Of a DNA stretch of 8,322 nucleotides, positions 1-5,353 are shown piece by piece. The position numbers and the translations under genes are program-made. The notes below the pieces were generated by a model. The model saw only the letters and a program-made list of their open reading frames with translations, was not told where the DNA came from and did no database searches. Every line of letters begins with the position of its first letter. Positions within the stretch are counted from its first letter, which is position 1. This DNA is from Opitutaceae bacterium (GTDB lineage: Bacteria; Verrucomicrobiota; Verrucomicrobiia; Opitutales; Opitutaceae), in contig SYDD01000195.1 in NCBI GenBank assembly GCA_005786775.1, forward strand, positions 1-8,322, in the 5' to 3' direction.

Positions 1-669
1 GGCGCCGAGGATGCCGACGTCCTTGAACATATCCGCGTAGCTGGTGCCCTTGGCCGCGGCTTCCGACTTCGGGAAGGACTGGCCCATGAACATCACGGCG
101 TAGGCGATGGTGGGGACGAGATAGAAGGCCAGCTGGCCCTTCCAGCCGAAGCCCATCACGGTGCCGAGGACGTAGGAGGCGACGGCGCCCAGCACCATCC
201 CGAGGGGCCAAGAGGCGTGCAGGATGTTGAGGAAGTGCGTGCGGTTCTGAGGGTAAACGGTCGCGACCAGCGGGTTGGCCACCGCCTCGAGCGTGCCGTT
301 GGCGTAGGCGAAGATGAACATGCCCCAGTAGAGGAAGTCGTAGGCGTTCTGCGGGGTGCTCGCCATAAAAGTGACGACCGCGGAGAGCACGTGGCCGAGC
401 AGCGCGAGGGCGACCAGCTTGCCGTAGCCCAGCTTGTCGACGATCACGCCGCCAATGATGATGCCGAAGCAGAAGCCGGTGAACCCGGCGCCGCCGATGG
501 CCCCGAGCTGCGTGGCGGTGAAGCCGTATTCGGAGGCCCAGGCGCCGAAGATGCCGCCGCGGAGGGCGAAGCCGACGCCGGCGGCAAGGATGGCCATAAA
601 GCCCGCCCACAACAGCCGGCTGGCGTTGGGCACGGTGCCTTCGTTACTGATCTGAGGAGTACTGGTCAT
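1..669 (-). CDS. MFS transporter, FHS-like sugar permease family (3' part outside window)
   Basis: N-terminal 223 residues of a Major Facilitator Superfamily permease in the inner membrane; the gene runs off the window at base 1, so about half of a typical 400-430 aa protein is visible. After a short polar N-terminus, hydrophobic segments lie at about residues 19-40, 53-77, 84-103, 112-134, 152-172 and 179-198, matching the first six-helix bundle. VDKLGYGK (77-84) after helix 2 is a version of MFS motif A. LEAVANP (127-133), followed by LN at 148-149 and a Pro-Leu-Gly at 155-157, resembles the pattern seen in fucose/glucose:H+ symporters of the FHS group, so a sugar substrate is plausible but not shown. 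The ATG at 669 is the only sensible start; the bases before it are C/T-rich with no Shine-Dalgarno. It is 238 bases from rlmJ, so it probably has its own promoter. The nearby YhcH and EIIA genes fit a sugar theme (inference). Confidence 0.85.
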   Translation of the reverse strand, partial: MTSTPQISNEGTVPNASRLLWAGFMAILAAGVGFALRGGIFGAWASEYGFTATQLGAIGGAGFTGFCFGIIIGGVIVDKLGYGKLVALALLGHVLSAVVTFMASTPQNAYDFLYWGMFIFAYANGTLEAVANPLVATVYPQNRTHFLNILHASWPLGMVLGAVASYVLGTVMGFGWKGQLAFYLVPTIAYAVMFMGQSFPKSEAAAKGTSYADMFKDVGILGA

Positions 670-708
670 AGGTTGGAGGGATGCGATGGGGTTCGGGGAA
701 GCAGAAAC

Positions 709-778
709 CCGGGGACCGCCGGCGCAGGGCGCAACCGGGGACCAGCGCAGCGGGGGTAGCCGCCACGGACCGGGGTAG
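709..778. repeat. Short direct repeats upstream of the MFS gene
   Basis: CCGGGGACC occurs at 709-717 and again at 735-743, 26 bases apart start to start. GGGGTAG occurs at 753-759 and 772-778, 19 bases apart, and a related GGACCGGGGTAG spans 767-778. They lie 40-110 bases upstream of the MFS ATG, where an operator could sit. Chance repetition in GC-rich sequence is a real alternative. Confidence 0.3.
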
Positions 779-816
779 ACGCGCGGAGGTTGAGTAGCGC
801 CCCGGGCCGGATCAAG

Positions 817-876
817 GGCCAAGTGGGAACCCACCCACTTTCCGGCCGTACCCTAGCCTGGGCGTTCCGCCCCAGG
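817..876 (-). terminator. Two hairpins downstream of rlmJ, possible terminator
   Basis: AAGTGGG (821-827) and CCCACTT (834-840) form a perfect 7-bp stem with a 6-base loop; GGCC at 817-820 and 844-847 can extend it past a 3-base bulge. A second hairpin pairs CCTGGGCG (857-864) with the bases 868-876, leaving one bulged C and a 3-base loop. Both lie 32-90 bases after the rlmJ stop and before the MFS start. Neither is followed by a U-tract on the minus strand, so intrinsic termination is uncertain. Attenuation or simple GC-rich pairing is also possible. Confidence 0.3.
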
Positions 877-907
877 ACCGGAGGCCCCGGCGCACGTCGG
901 GGCAGCC

Positions 908-1777
908 TTACCGATCGGGCACGAGCCACGTCAGCCGGCCCTCGCCCCCGGGCGCCTGCGCGAGGCGGGGGGTCAGCAGGTCCAGCAGGGCTTGGGCGAC
1001 CGGGGCGAAGCCCCAGGGCGGGTTGAGCACGAGCAGGCCGCAGCCACGCAGCTTCAGGCCGGCGGACTCGCCCGCGACGGTGAGCTCGGCGACGAAGCAC
1101 GGCGGCGGTCCCAGGGTGGAGACCGCGTGGAGGAACTCCTCCACCCGGGCGCGTTGGGTCAGCGGATACCAGGCGGCAAACACGCCGGTGGGAAAGCGGC
1201 GCAACCCCTCCCCCAACCCGGCCGCGAGCCAAGCGAACTCCTCCGGGGCCTCGAACGGGGGATCGAGCAGGATCAGGCCGCGGCGCTCGGGCGGGGGCAG
1301 CAGGGCGCGCAGGAGCGCATACCCATCGCCCTCCCGGACCTCCGTGCGCGGCCAGCCCGCGGCACAGGCGCGCAGGGCGGCGCATTCCGCGGGGTGGCGT
1401 TCCACCAGCACCAGCCGGTCGACCGGCCGCAGCAGCGCCCGCAGCAATCCCGGGGAACCCGGATAAAAGCGCGGCTCCGGGGCAAGGTTGCCCTGCCCGC
1501 GGTCAAATTCCCGGACCAGACCCAGATAGGCCGCGAGCGGTTCCTCGCCCGCACCGTCACCGGCGAGGCGGCCGAGGCCGTCCGGCCATTCCGGGCGGCG
1601 CGCCAGGGAGTCGCCCGCGGCGGCGGCGGCGAGATCGTACCGGCCGCGGCCCGCGTGGGTGTCCAGGAAGAGGCAGCCCTTGTCCTTGCGCTGCAGCGCC
1701 CGCACCAGGGCCACCAGCAGGGCGTGCTTCACCACATCGGCGAAATTGCCGGCGTGGAACTGGTGGCGGTAGTTCAT
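908..1777 (-). CDS. rlmJ: 23S rRNA (adenine2030-N6)-methyltransferase RlmJ
   Basis: Cytoplasmic SAM-dependent enzyme that methylates N6 of A2030 in 23S rRNA (E. coli numbering). The 289 residues match the usual length of about 280. The family signature opens the protein: MNYRHQFHAGNFADVVKH at 1-18. SAM-binding motif I is FLDTHAGRGRYDL (37-49); YPGSP (105-109), the acidic strand end LVLVERHP (122-129) and EGDGY (149-153) follow. The catalytic motif IV is DPPFE (172-176), of the [D/N]PP[F/Y/W] type used by N6-adenine methyltransferases. WYPL (203-206) and NPPW near residue 252 are also typical RlmJ elements. The ATG at 1777 starts exactly at the conserved N-terminus. It follows the YhcH-family gene after 27 bases and is probably the last gene of the minus-strand operon. 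No Shine-Dalgarno is visible. Confidence 0.95.
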   Translation of the reverse strand: MNYRHQFHAGNFADVVKHALLVALVRALQRKDKGCLFLDTHAGRGRYDLAAAAAGDSLARRPEWPDGLGRLAGDGAGEEPLAAYLGLVREFDRGQGNLAPEPRFYPGSPGLLRALLRPVDRLVLVERHPAECAALRACAAGWPRTEVREGDGYALLRALLPPPERRGLILLDPPFEAPEEFAWLAAGLGEGLRRFPTGVFAAWYPLTQRARVEEFLHAVSTLGPPPCFVAELTVAGESAGLKLRGCGLLVLNPPWGFAPVAQALLDLLTPRLAQAPGGEGRLTWLVPDR

Positions 1778-1804
1778 CGCGCGGGACGGTGCCGGCCCGC
1801 GCGC

Positions 1805-2302
1805 TCAGGCGACGGGCACCTTGACCACCGTCTTGCGCACCAGCACCGGGGCGTCCCCGGCGCGCAGGCTGGGCTGATGGACATCCGCGGGAAAGTAGAC
1901 CGCGACATCCCCCGGGCCGAAGCGCGCGACCAGCGTTCCCGTGGCGGGCGGGTAGGCCTGGAAATCGCGCTCCTCCTGGAAGGGTCCGGCCGGCGTGATC
2001 CGCCCGGCGTCGATCACCTCCATCATCTCCTCACCCTCGACCACCACCTGGACATCGATGTGGCGGCGGTGGGATTCGAAGAACCCCTCGGCCCGGGGCT
2101 TGGTGAGGTAAGCCTGTTCCATCGCGAAGACCCCGTCCCCGAGCTCGACGCGGGCGGAGGTGCCGGGCGCCAGCGCCGCCAACCGGGCGCGACCCGCGGA
2201 GCCGGGCGCCAGCAGGGCCTCCACGTAGGCGATGGCGGCGGCAAAGCCCGGGGTGGCGGGAACCTGGGAACGGACCGTGGCGAAGGAGCCGAGGATGGCC
2301 AT
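1805..2302 (-). CDS. YhcH/YjgK/YiaL family protein (DUF386)
   Basis: A 165-residue protein of the YhcH/YjgK/YiaL/EbgC family, small cupin-like beta-sandwich proteins linked to sugar metabolism (sialic acid, 2,3-diketogulonate or beta-galactoside loci, depending on the member). The precise reaction is not firmly established; sugar isomerisation or anomer handling has been suggested. Family hallmarks are ESHRRHIDVQ (76-85), the VVEGEEMMEVID strand (87-98), YFPADVHQPSL (136-146) with a likely metal-binding His142, and the RKTVVKVPV tail (156-164). I chose the ATG at 2302 because homologues begin with MAILGS-like sequence; an in-frame GTG at 2314 would add four residues and has no ribosome site either. 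It lies 47 bases after the EIIA-cyclase gene and 27 bases before rlmJ. The substrate cannot be told from this window. Confidence 0.9.
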   Translation of the reverse strand: MAILGSFATVRSQVPATPGFAAAIAYVEALLAPGSAGRARLAALAPGTSARVELGDGVFAMEQAYLTKPRAEGFFESHRRHIDVQVVVEGEEMMEVIDAGRITPAGPFQEERDFQAYPPATGTLVARFGPGDVAVYFPADVHQPSLRAGDAPVLVRKTVVKVPVA

Positions 2303-2349
2303 CCCCGAGGGCACCGGCGGGCGCCGGCGCTGGCAAGCCCGCAGGCGGC

Positions 2350-3696
2350 TCAGCGGCGTTTCTCGGTGAGCGGCAGCATCACCCCGCGGCGGAAGAGCGT
2401 CACCTGGCCGGTGCTCGAGGAGACGACGATGGCGATACAGTTGGCGGCCACGCTGACCGCGGCCGCCGCGGCGTGGCGGGCCCCGAGGCCGCTGGGCAAA
2501 TCGTGACCCGGATCGGTCGCCTGGATCAGCGAGCCGGCGGACTCCACCACCCCGTCACCCCGGATGACGAACGCCCCGTCGATCGAAGAAAATTCCTTCA
2601 CCGTCTCATCCATGAACGGGTTCAGGATGTTCCGGTCCTCCTCCTTGTAGCCGTAAAACGGGTTGAGCACGAGGGGCTTCGACAGCCCGCCGACCTTCTC
2701 GCTGTCCCCCACCACGAAGAGGCAGCCAACCGGCCGCCCCTCGCGGCCCTCGACCGCCAGCTCGGTCGCGACCGCGATCACGCGCTCCAGGACCTCGGGC
2801 TTCACGTCGGGCGGGAGCAGGTCGGCGGTCGAACCGGTCAGCAGCGTCTGGAACTCGCGCTCGATGTCGACCACCACCAGCGTGTCGAACTGGTTGCTTC
2901 CCGTGATCCCGCCGATGCAGCAGATGCGGTCGCGGAACGTCACCACCCCGCGGGTGAGCGCGACCAGCATCGCGCTGCGCAGCTGGGCCAGCCGCTGCTT
3001 GGAGAACGAGCGGACCTGCAGCGTCTCGTCGAACCGCTCCTCGCCCGGATCGCCCAGCTCGAGGGCGGAGCGGGTGACGAGGATCGTCTTCAGCTTGGAG
3101 CGCAGGACCCCGGGCTGGAGCCCCCCGACGAAGGTGTCCCCGAAGATCATGATCGCCCCGCAGCCCGCGCCGGTGGCGACGCGCTCCGCTTGGCGGAAAA
3201 GGAGCCGGTTAACCCGATTCTGGCGGGCCTCGACCGCCCCCAACCCGACGAAGCCGCCGACTAGCAGCTCGTGCAGCGCGTCGAGGTCAACCGCGTTGAC
3301 CAGGTTGTCGACTAGGTCTTTCTCCTTCACCTGCCGCGCGATCGCCGCGAGCACCTGTAGGTAGTCGCGGGCGTTTTCGCCGGCCAGCAGCATCACGATG
3401 AGGTGAACGCGCTCGTCGCCGAGGGCACCGTCGTGGCGGATGCCCACCCGGCTGCGGCCGATGGCGAGCACGTAGCGACGGGGCATCCGAACGCGGACGT
3501 GGGGCAGGGCGACGCCATTGCCCAGGTAGGTGGTCATCGTGCCCTCGCGCGCGAGCAGGCCGCGGAGGAGGGCCTCGGGCTTGAGGTCGGGGAACTTGCC
3601 CACGCAGGTGGCGAGCAGTTCCTCAAGGGCGCCCTCGAGATCGAGGCTGCGCACATCGATGATGCGGCTCCGGGAGAGGATCTTCTCGAGGCGCAT
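2350..3696 (-). CDS. PTS EIIA / PK-C-like / diadenylate cyclase (DAC) fusion protein
   Basis: Predicted c-di-AMP synthase of 448 residues with two upstream sensory-type domains. Residues 3-145 resemble fructose/mannitol-type PTS EIIA (PTS_EIIA_2); NGVALPHVRV (60-69) carries the expected phospho-accepting His66. Residues about 155-285 resemble the alpha/beta C-terminal domain of pyruvate kinase, with AIMIFGDTFVGG (181-192) and TILVTRSA (204-211). Residues about 295-440 are the DisA_N/DAC catalytic domain: strand FVVG (327-330), the catalytic motif DGAFVIRGDG (373-382), GLGARHAA (403-410) and IAIVVSS (421-427). DGA is intact, but the phosphate-binding RHR reads Arg407-His408-Ala409. There is no transmembrane segment, so it should be cytosolic, unlike CdaA. 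I chose the ATG at 3696, 29 bases after the nuoA stop; an in-frame GTG at 3738 would overlap the end of nuoA and add 14 residues. A PK-C-like plus DAC arrangement is known to me from archaeal CdaZ/DacZ; the EIIA addition is the unusual part. Confidence 0.9.
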   Translation of the reverse strand: MRLEKILSRSRIIDVRSLDLEGALEELLATCVGKFPDLKPEALLRGLLAREGTMTTYLGNGVALPHVRVRMPRRYVLAIGRSRVGIRHDGALGDERVHLIVMLLAGENARDYLQVLAAIARQVKEKDLVDNLVNAVDLDALHELLVGGFVGLGAVEARQNRVNRLLFRQAERVATGAGCGAIMIFGDTFVGGLQPGVLRSKLKTILVTRSALELGDPGEERFDETLQVRSFSKQRLAQLRSAMLVALTRGVVTFRDRICCIGGITGSNQFDTLVVVDIEREFQTLLTGSTADLLPPDVKPEVLERVIAVATELAVEGREGRPVGCLFVVGDSEKVGGLSKPLVLNPFYGYKEEDRNILNPFMDETVKEFSSIDGAFVIRGDGVVESAGSLIQATDPGHDLPSGLGARHAAAAAVSVAANCIAIVVSSSTGQVTLFRRGVMLPLTEKRR

Positions 3697-3725
3697 CGGG
3701 CGGGACCGGGACGAGGGCCGGGCGG

Positions 3726-4100
3726 TCACTTCTCCCACTCCAGCGCGCCCTTGCGCACCTCATAGACGAGGCCGAGGACGAGCACGCCGAGGAAGAAGAG
3801 GAGCGGGCCGAGGATGGGGATGTGGGCAGCGAGGAACTCGCGGTAGACGAACGTGGCGGGGATGAGGATCACCACCTCGAGGTCGAACAGCATGAACAGC
3901 AGGGCGGTGAGGTAGAACTTCACCGGGAAGCGGGTGTGGGGCAGGCCGCCGCCGGCCACGCCGCACTCGTAGGCCGAGTCCTTGATCGCGTTTTGCTTGA
4001 AGCGTTGCCCGAGCAGGTGGCTCGCGCCGATGACGACGCCCGTGATAAGCGCGGCGAGACCGGCCTGCAGGAGAAAGGGCAGATAGGCGGCGGAGGACAT
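3726..4100 (-). CDS. nuoA: NADH-quinone oxidoreductase subunit A
   Basis: Membrane subunit A of respiratory complex I (NDH-1), which couples NADH oxidation by quinone to proton export; NuoA lies near the quinone site with NuoH and NuoJ. The 124 residues match the family length. Three hydrophobic helices lie at about 7-30, 61-87 and 95-115. The conserved loop AYECGV (43-48) and the helix KFYLTALLFMLFDLEV (61-76), with acidic Asp73 and Glu75, are diagnostic of NuoA. The ATG at 4100 gives the usual N-terminus; the bases upstream are C/T-rich without a Shine-Dalgarno. Its downstream neighbour is the EIIA-cyclase gene, not nuoB, so it is separated from the rest of the nuo operon, at least on this side and within this window. 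It lies 53 bases after the DUF362-like gene and is probably co-transcribed with it. Confidence 0.95.
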   Translation of the reverse strand: MSSAAYLPFLLQAGLAALITGVVIGASHLLGQRFKQNAIKDSAYECGVAGGGLPHTRFPVKFYLTALLFMLFDLEVVILIPATFVYREFLAAHIPILGPLLFFLGVLVLGLVYEVRKGALEWEK

Positions 4101-4153
4101 CGGAGCGGGAAGAATTGGGCGCGGCCCGCGGGCGGCCGCAAGCGGGAAGTGGC

Positions 4154-5182
4154 TCAGTCGAGCCGGAGCATCCGGGCTTGGGCCGTCTTGGTGGACCCGA
4201 CCCCGAGCGTCTCGGCGAACTCCAGCGTGCGGATCTCCTCGTCCACCGGCTCGAAGCCCTGCTTCTTGCGGTGGCCGTTGATGCGGTCGCGCACGAGGGA
4301 GTCGAGCATCACGGGATCGTTGCTCAGCCAGAGCAGCGGCTCGGAGACGGTGTAGAGCGAATTGAAGAACGGGCCGCCCACGAACTGGTAATGCTGGAGA
4401 CTGGCGAGCGTGAAGGCCCAAGTCTGGCGCAGCTCGGGAATGGCGCTCATCTCAGCGACGGCGGCCGGAGCATTGGCGGGCGAGCGAAAGAAGCGCGCCG
4501 TGTTGGAAGCGTTCCAGAGGGTCGCGTTGACCAGCGCGCCGTTGATGCCGAGCGTCGGATGGTCGGTGTAGACGGGCAGGTTGATCCAGAAATCCGCCTC
4601 GAGGAACAGGGGCGTGGCGAGGAAGCTCTTGCGGTCCTGGTCCTTCGTTGTGTCGGGCGAGACGCCCTTGGTCTGCTCTTGGGCGAAGATGGGGTCGAAG
4701 CGCTGCGGCAGCGGCGAGTCGTAGAACCAAACCGGGTCGTAGAAGCGGCCGGACTCGAGGACGTAGACGGGATTGCCGGAGAAAGGGGTGCGGCCGGAGA
4801 CGAGCGAGGGCAGGTAGCCGGTCATCCGGAGCCGCAGGGCGTTGAGGCCAACCAAGAAGATATCGCCATTCTCGAAACCGCGGCGTCGCAGGGCGGAAAT
4901 GACGGCCTTCGCGAGGGGGAGCGGGGTGGCAAGGCCGGGGCCGGAATCAGCGTAGATCTTGATGCCGGCCTTGCGTTTGGCGCCGGGGACCAAGCGGCGG
5001 CCGCTGGCCTGCTCATAGGCGGAGATCAAGCGCTCGACCTGGGTCTCGTAGGTGGCTTCGTCGAAGCGGGCCAAAGAGGCCTCCCAGACGGGCTCGGCGG
5101 CGCGGGCAGGCGGGGTCGGGGCGGCGGCGCGGGCCGCCAGCGCACAAGCGAGGCCGAGCAGGATGGCGAGCGGAAGACGCAT
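4154..5182 (-). CDS. Exported DUF362-like protein, function unknown
   Basis: A 342-residue protein of unknown function. Residues 1-22 form a signal peptide: Met-Arg, a hydrophobic Leu/Ala core and an Ala-rich cleavage region near 18-22, so it should act in the periplasm. Cys13 in the core is preceded by Gly-Leu-Ala, a poor lipobox, so a lipoprotein is unlikely. The mature part looks like DUF362: an IKIYADSGPG strand and turn (74-83), a helix LAKAVISALRRRGF (90-103) leading to GDIFLVGLN (106-114), FWINLPVYTDHPTLGINGAL (198-217), and LLWLSNDPVMLDSL (283-296), which matches the family's S-x-DPVxLD region. Many DUF362 proteins carry ferredoxin cysteines; this mature protein has no cysteine, so it should not hold an Fe-S cluster. 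The start at 5182 is set by the signal peptide. It is the first gene of the minus-strand cluster and divergent from dnaG. I am sure it is a gene and moderately sure of the family. Confidence 0.8.
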   Translation of the reverse strand: MRLPLAILLGLACALAARAAAPTPPARAAEPVWEASLARFDEATYETQVERLISAYEQASGRRLVPGAKRKAGIKIYADSGPGLATPLPLAKAVISALRRRGFENGDIFLVGLNALRLRMTGYLPSLVSGRTPFSGNPVYVLESGRFYDPVWFYDSPLPQRFDPIFAQEQTKGVSPDTTKDQDRKSFLATPLFLEADFWINLPVYTDHPTLGINGALVNATLWNASNTARFFRSPANAPAAVAEMSAIPELRQTWAFTLASLQHYQFVGGPFFNSLYTVSEPLLWLSNDPVMLDSLVRDRINGHRKKQGFEPVDEEIRTLEFAETLGVGSTKTAQARMLRLD

Positions 5183-5353
5183 AAGGGAGGGACGGCCGGC
5201 GGGACGGGAAAAGGAGCCGCGACGCCGCCGGGGGGAGGCGCACGGGCCGCGGAACTTGACAGCGGGGGGACCGGGTTGAAAGTGCATTCTTCTACGGACC
5301 GTCGGCGCCCGCGGTGAAGAGGGAACCGCTCGGACCGGAGAAGTTCCCAACCC
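5183..5353. other. Divergent intergenic region between the DUF362-like gene and dnaG
   Basis: These 171 bases must hold, or lie close to, the promoters for both directions. The half next to the DUF362-like gene is G-rich on the plus strand, and the part at about 5276-5296 is the least GC-rich stretch. A TTGACA lies on the plus strand (listed separately). I could not recognise a minus-strand promoter, a small gene or an rpsU reading frame here. Confidence 0.6.
5256..5290 (+). promoter_or_regulatory. Candidate promoter for dnaG-rpoD (consensus -35 only)
   Basis: TTGACA at 5256-5261 is a perfect sigma-70 -35 hexamer, 92 bases before the dnaG ATG and in the right orientation. At the ideal 17-base spacing the bases are AAAGTG (5279-5284), a poor -10. 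CATTCT at 5285-5290 is preceded by TG but needs a 23-base spacer, which is too long. The site could be a weak or activator-dependent promoter, or coincidence. Confidence 0.3.

Larger units (their letters stand above)
670..907. other. Intergenic region between rlmJ and the MFS gene
   Basis: This 238-base stretch between two minus-strand genes contains no convincing reading frame. Open frames crossing it are continuations of antisense frames over rlmJ and have low-complexity Arg/Pro/Gly composition. It holds two hairpins near rlmJ and short direct repeats near the MFS start, both listed separately. No sigma-70-like promoter could be recognised on the minus strand. Confidence 0.6.

Noticed and set aside
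666..1385. Minus-strand open frame of 239 codons reaching into the rlmJ-MFS gap
   Set aside because: It overlaps rlmJ in another frame and consists of Arg/Pro/Ala/Gly-rich sequence. No family is recognisable.
992..2506. Long plus-strand open frame of 504 codons across rlmJ, the YhcH-family gene and the end of the cyclase gene
   Set aside because: It is antisense to three genes with strong family motifs, spans their boundaries, and its translation is Arg/Gly/His/Gln-rich low-complexity sequence. It is open only because stops are rare in GC-rich DNA.
5185..5208. Four GGG runs on the plus strand next to the DUF362-like start, possible G-quadruplex
   Set aside because: One loop is nine bases and the surrounding sequence is uniformly GC-rich, so this is expected by chance and nothing links it to a function.
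4115..5317. Plus-strand open frame of 400 codons opposite the DUF362-like gene
   Set aside because: It is the antisense shadow of the exported protein, has a Gly/Arg/Glu-rich composition without recognisable domains, and runs past both ends of the real gene.
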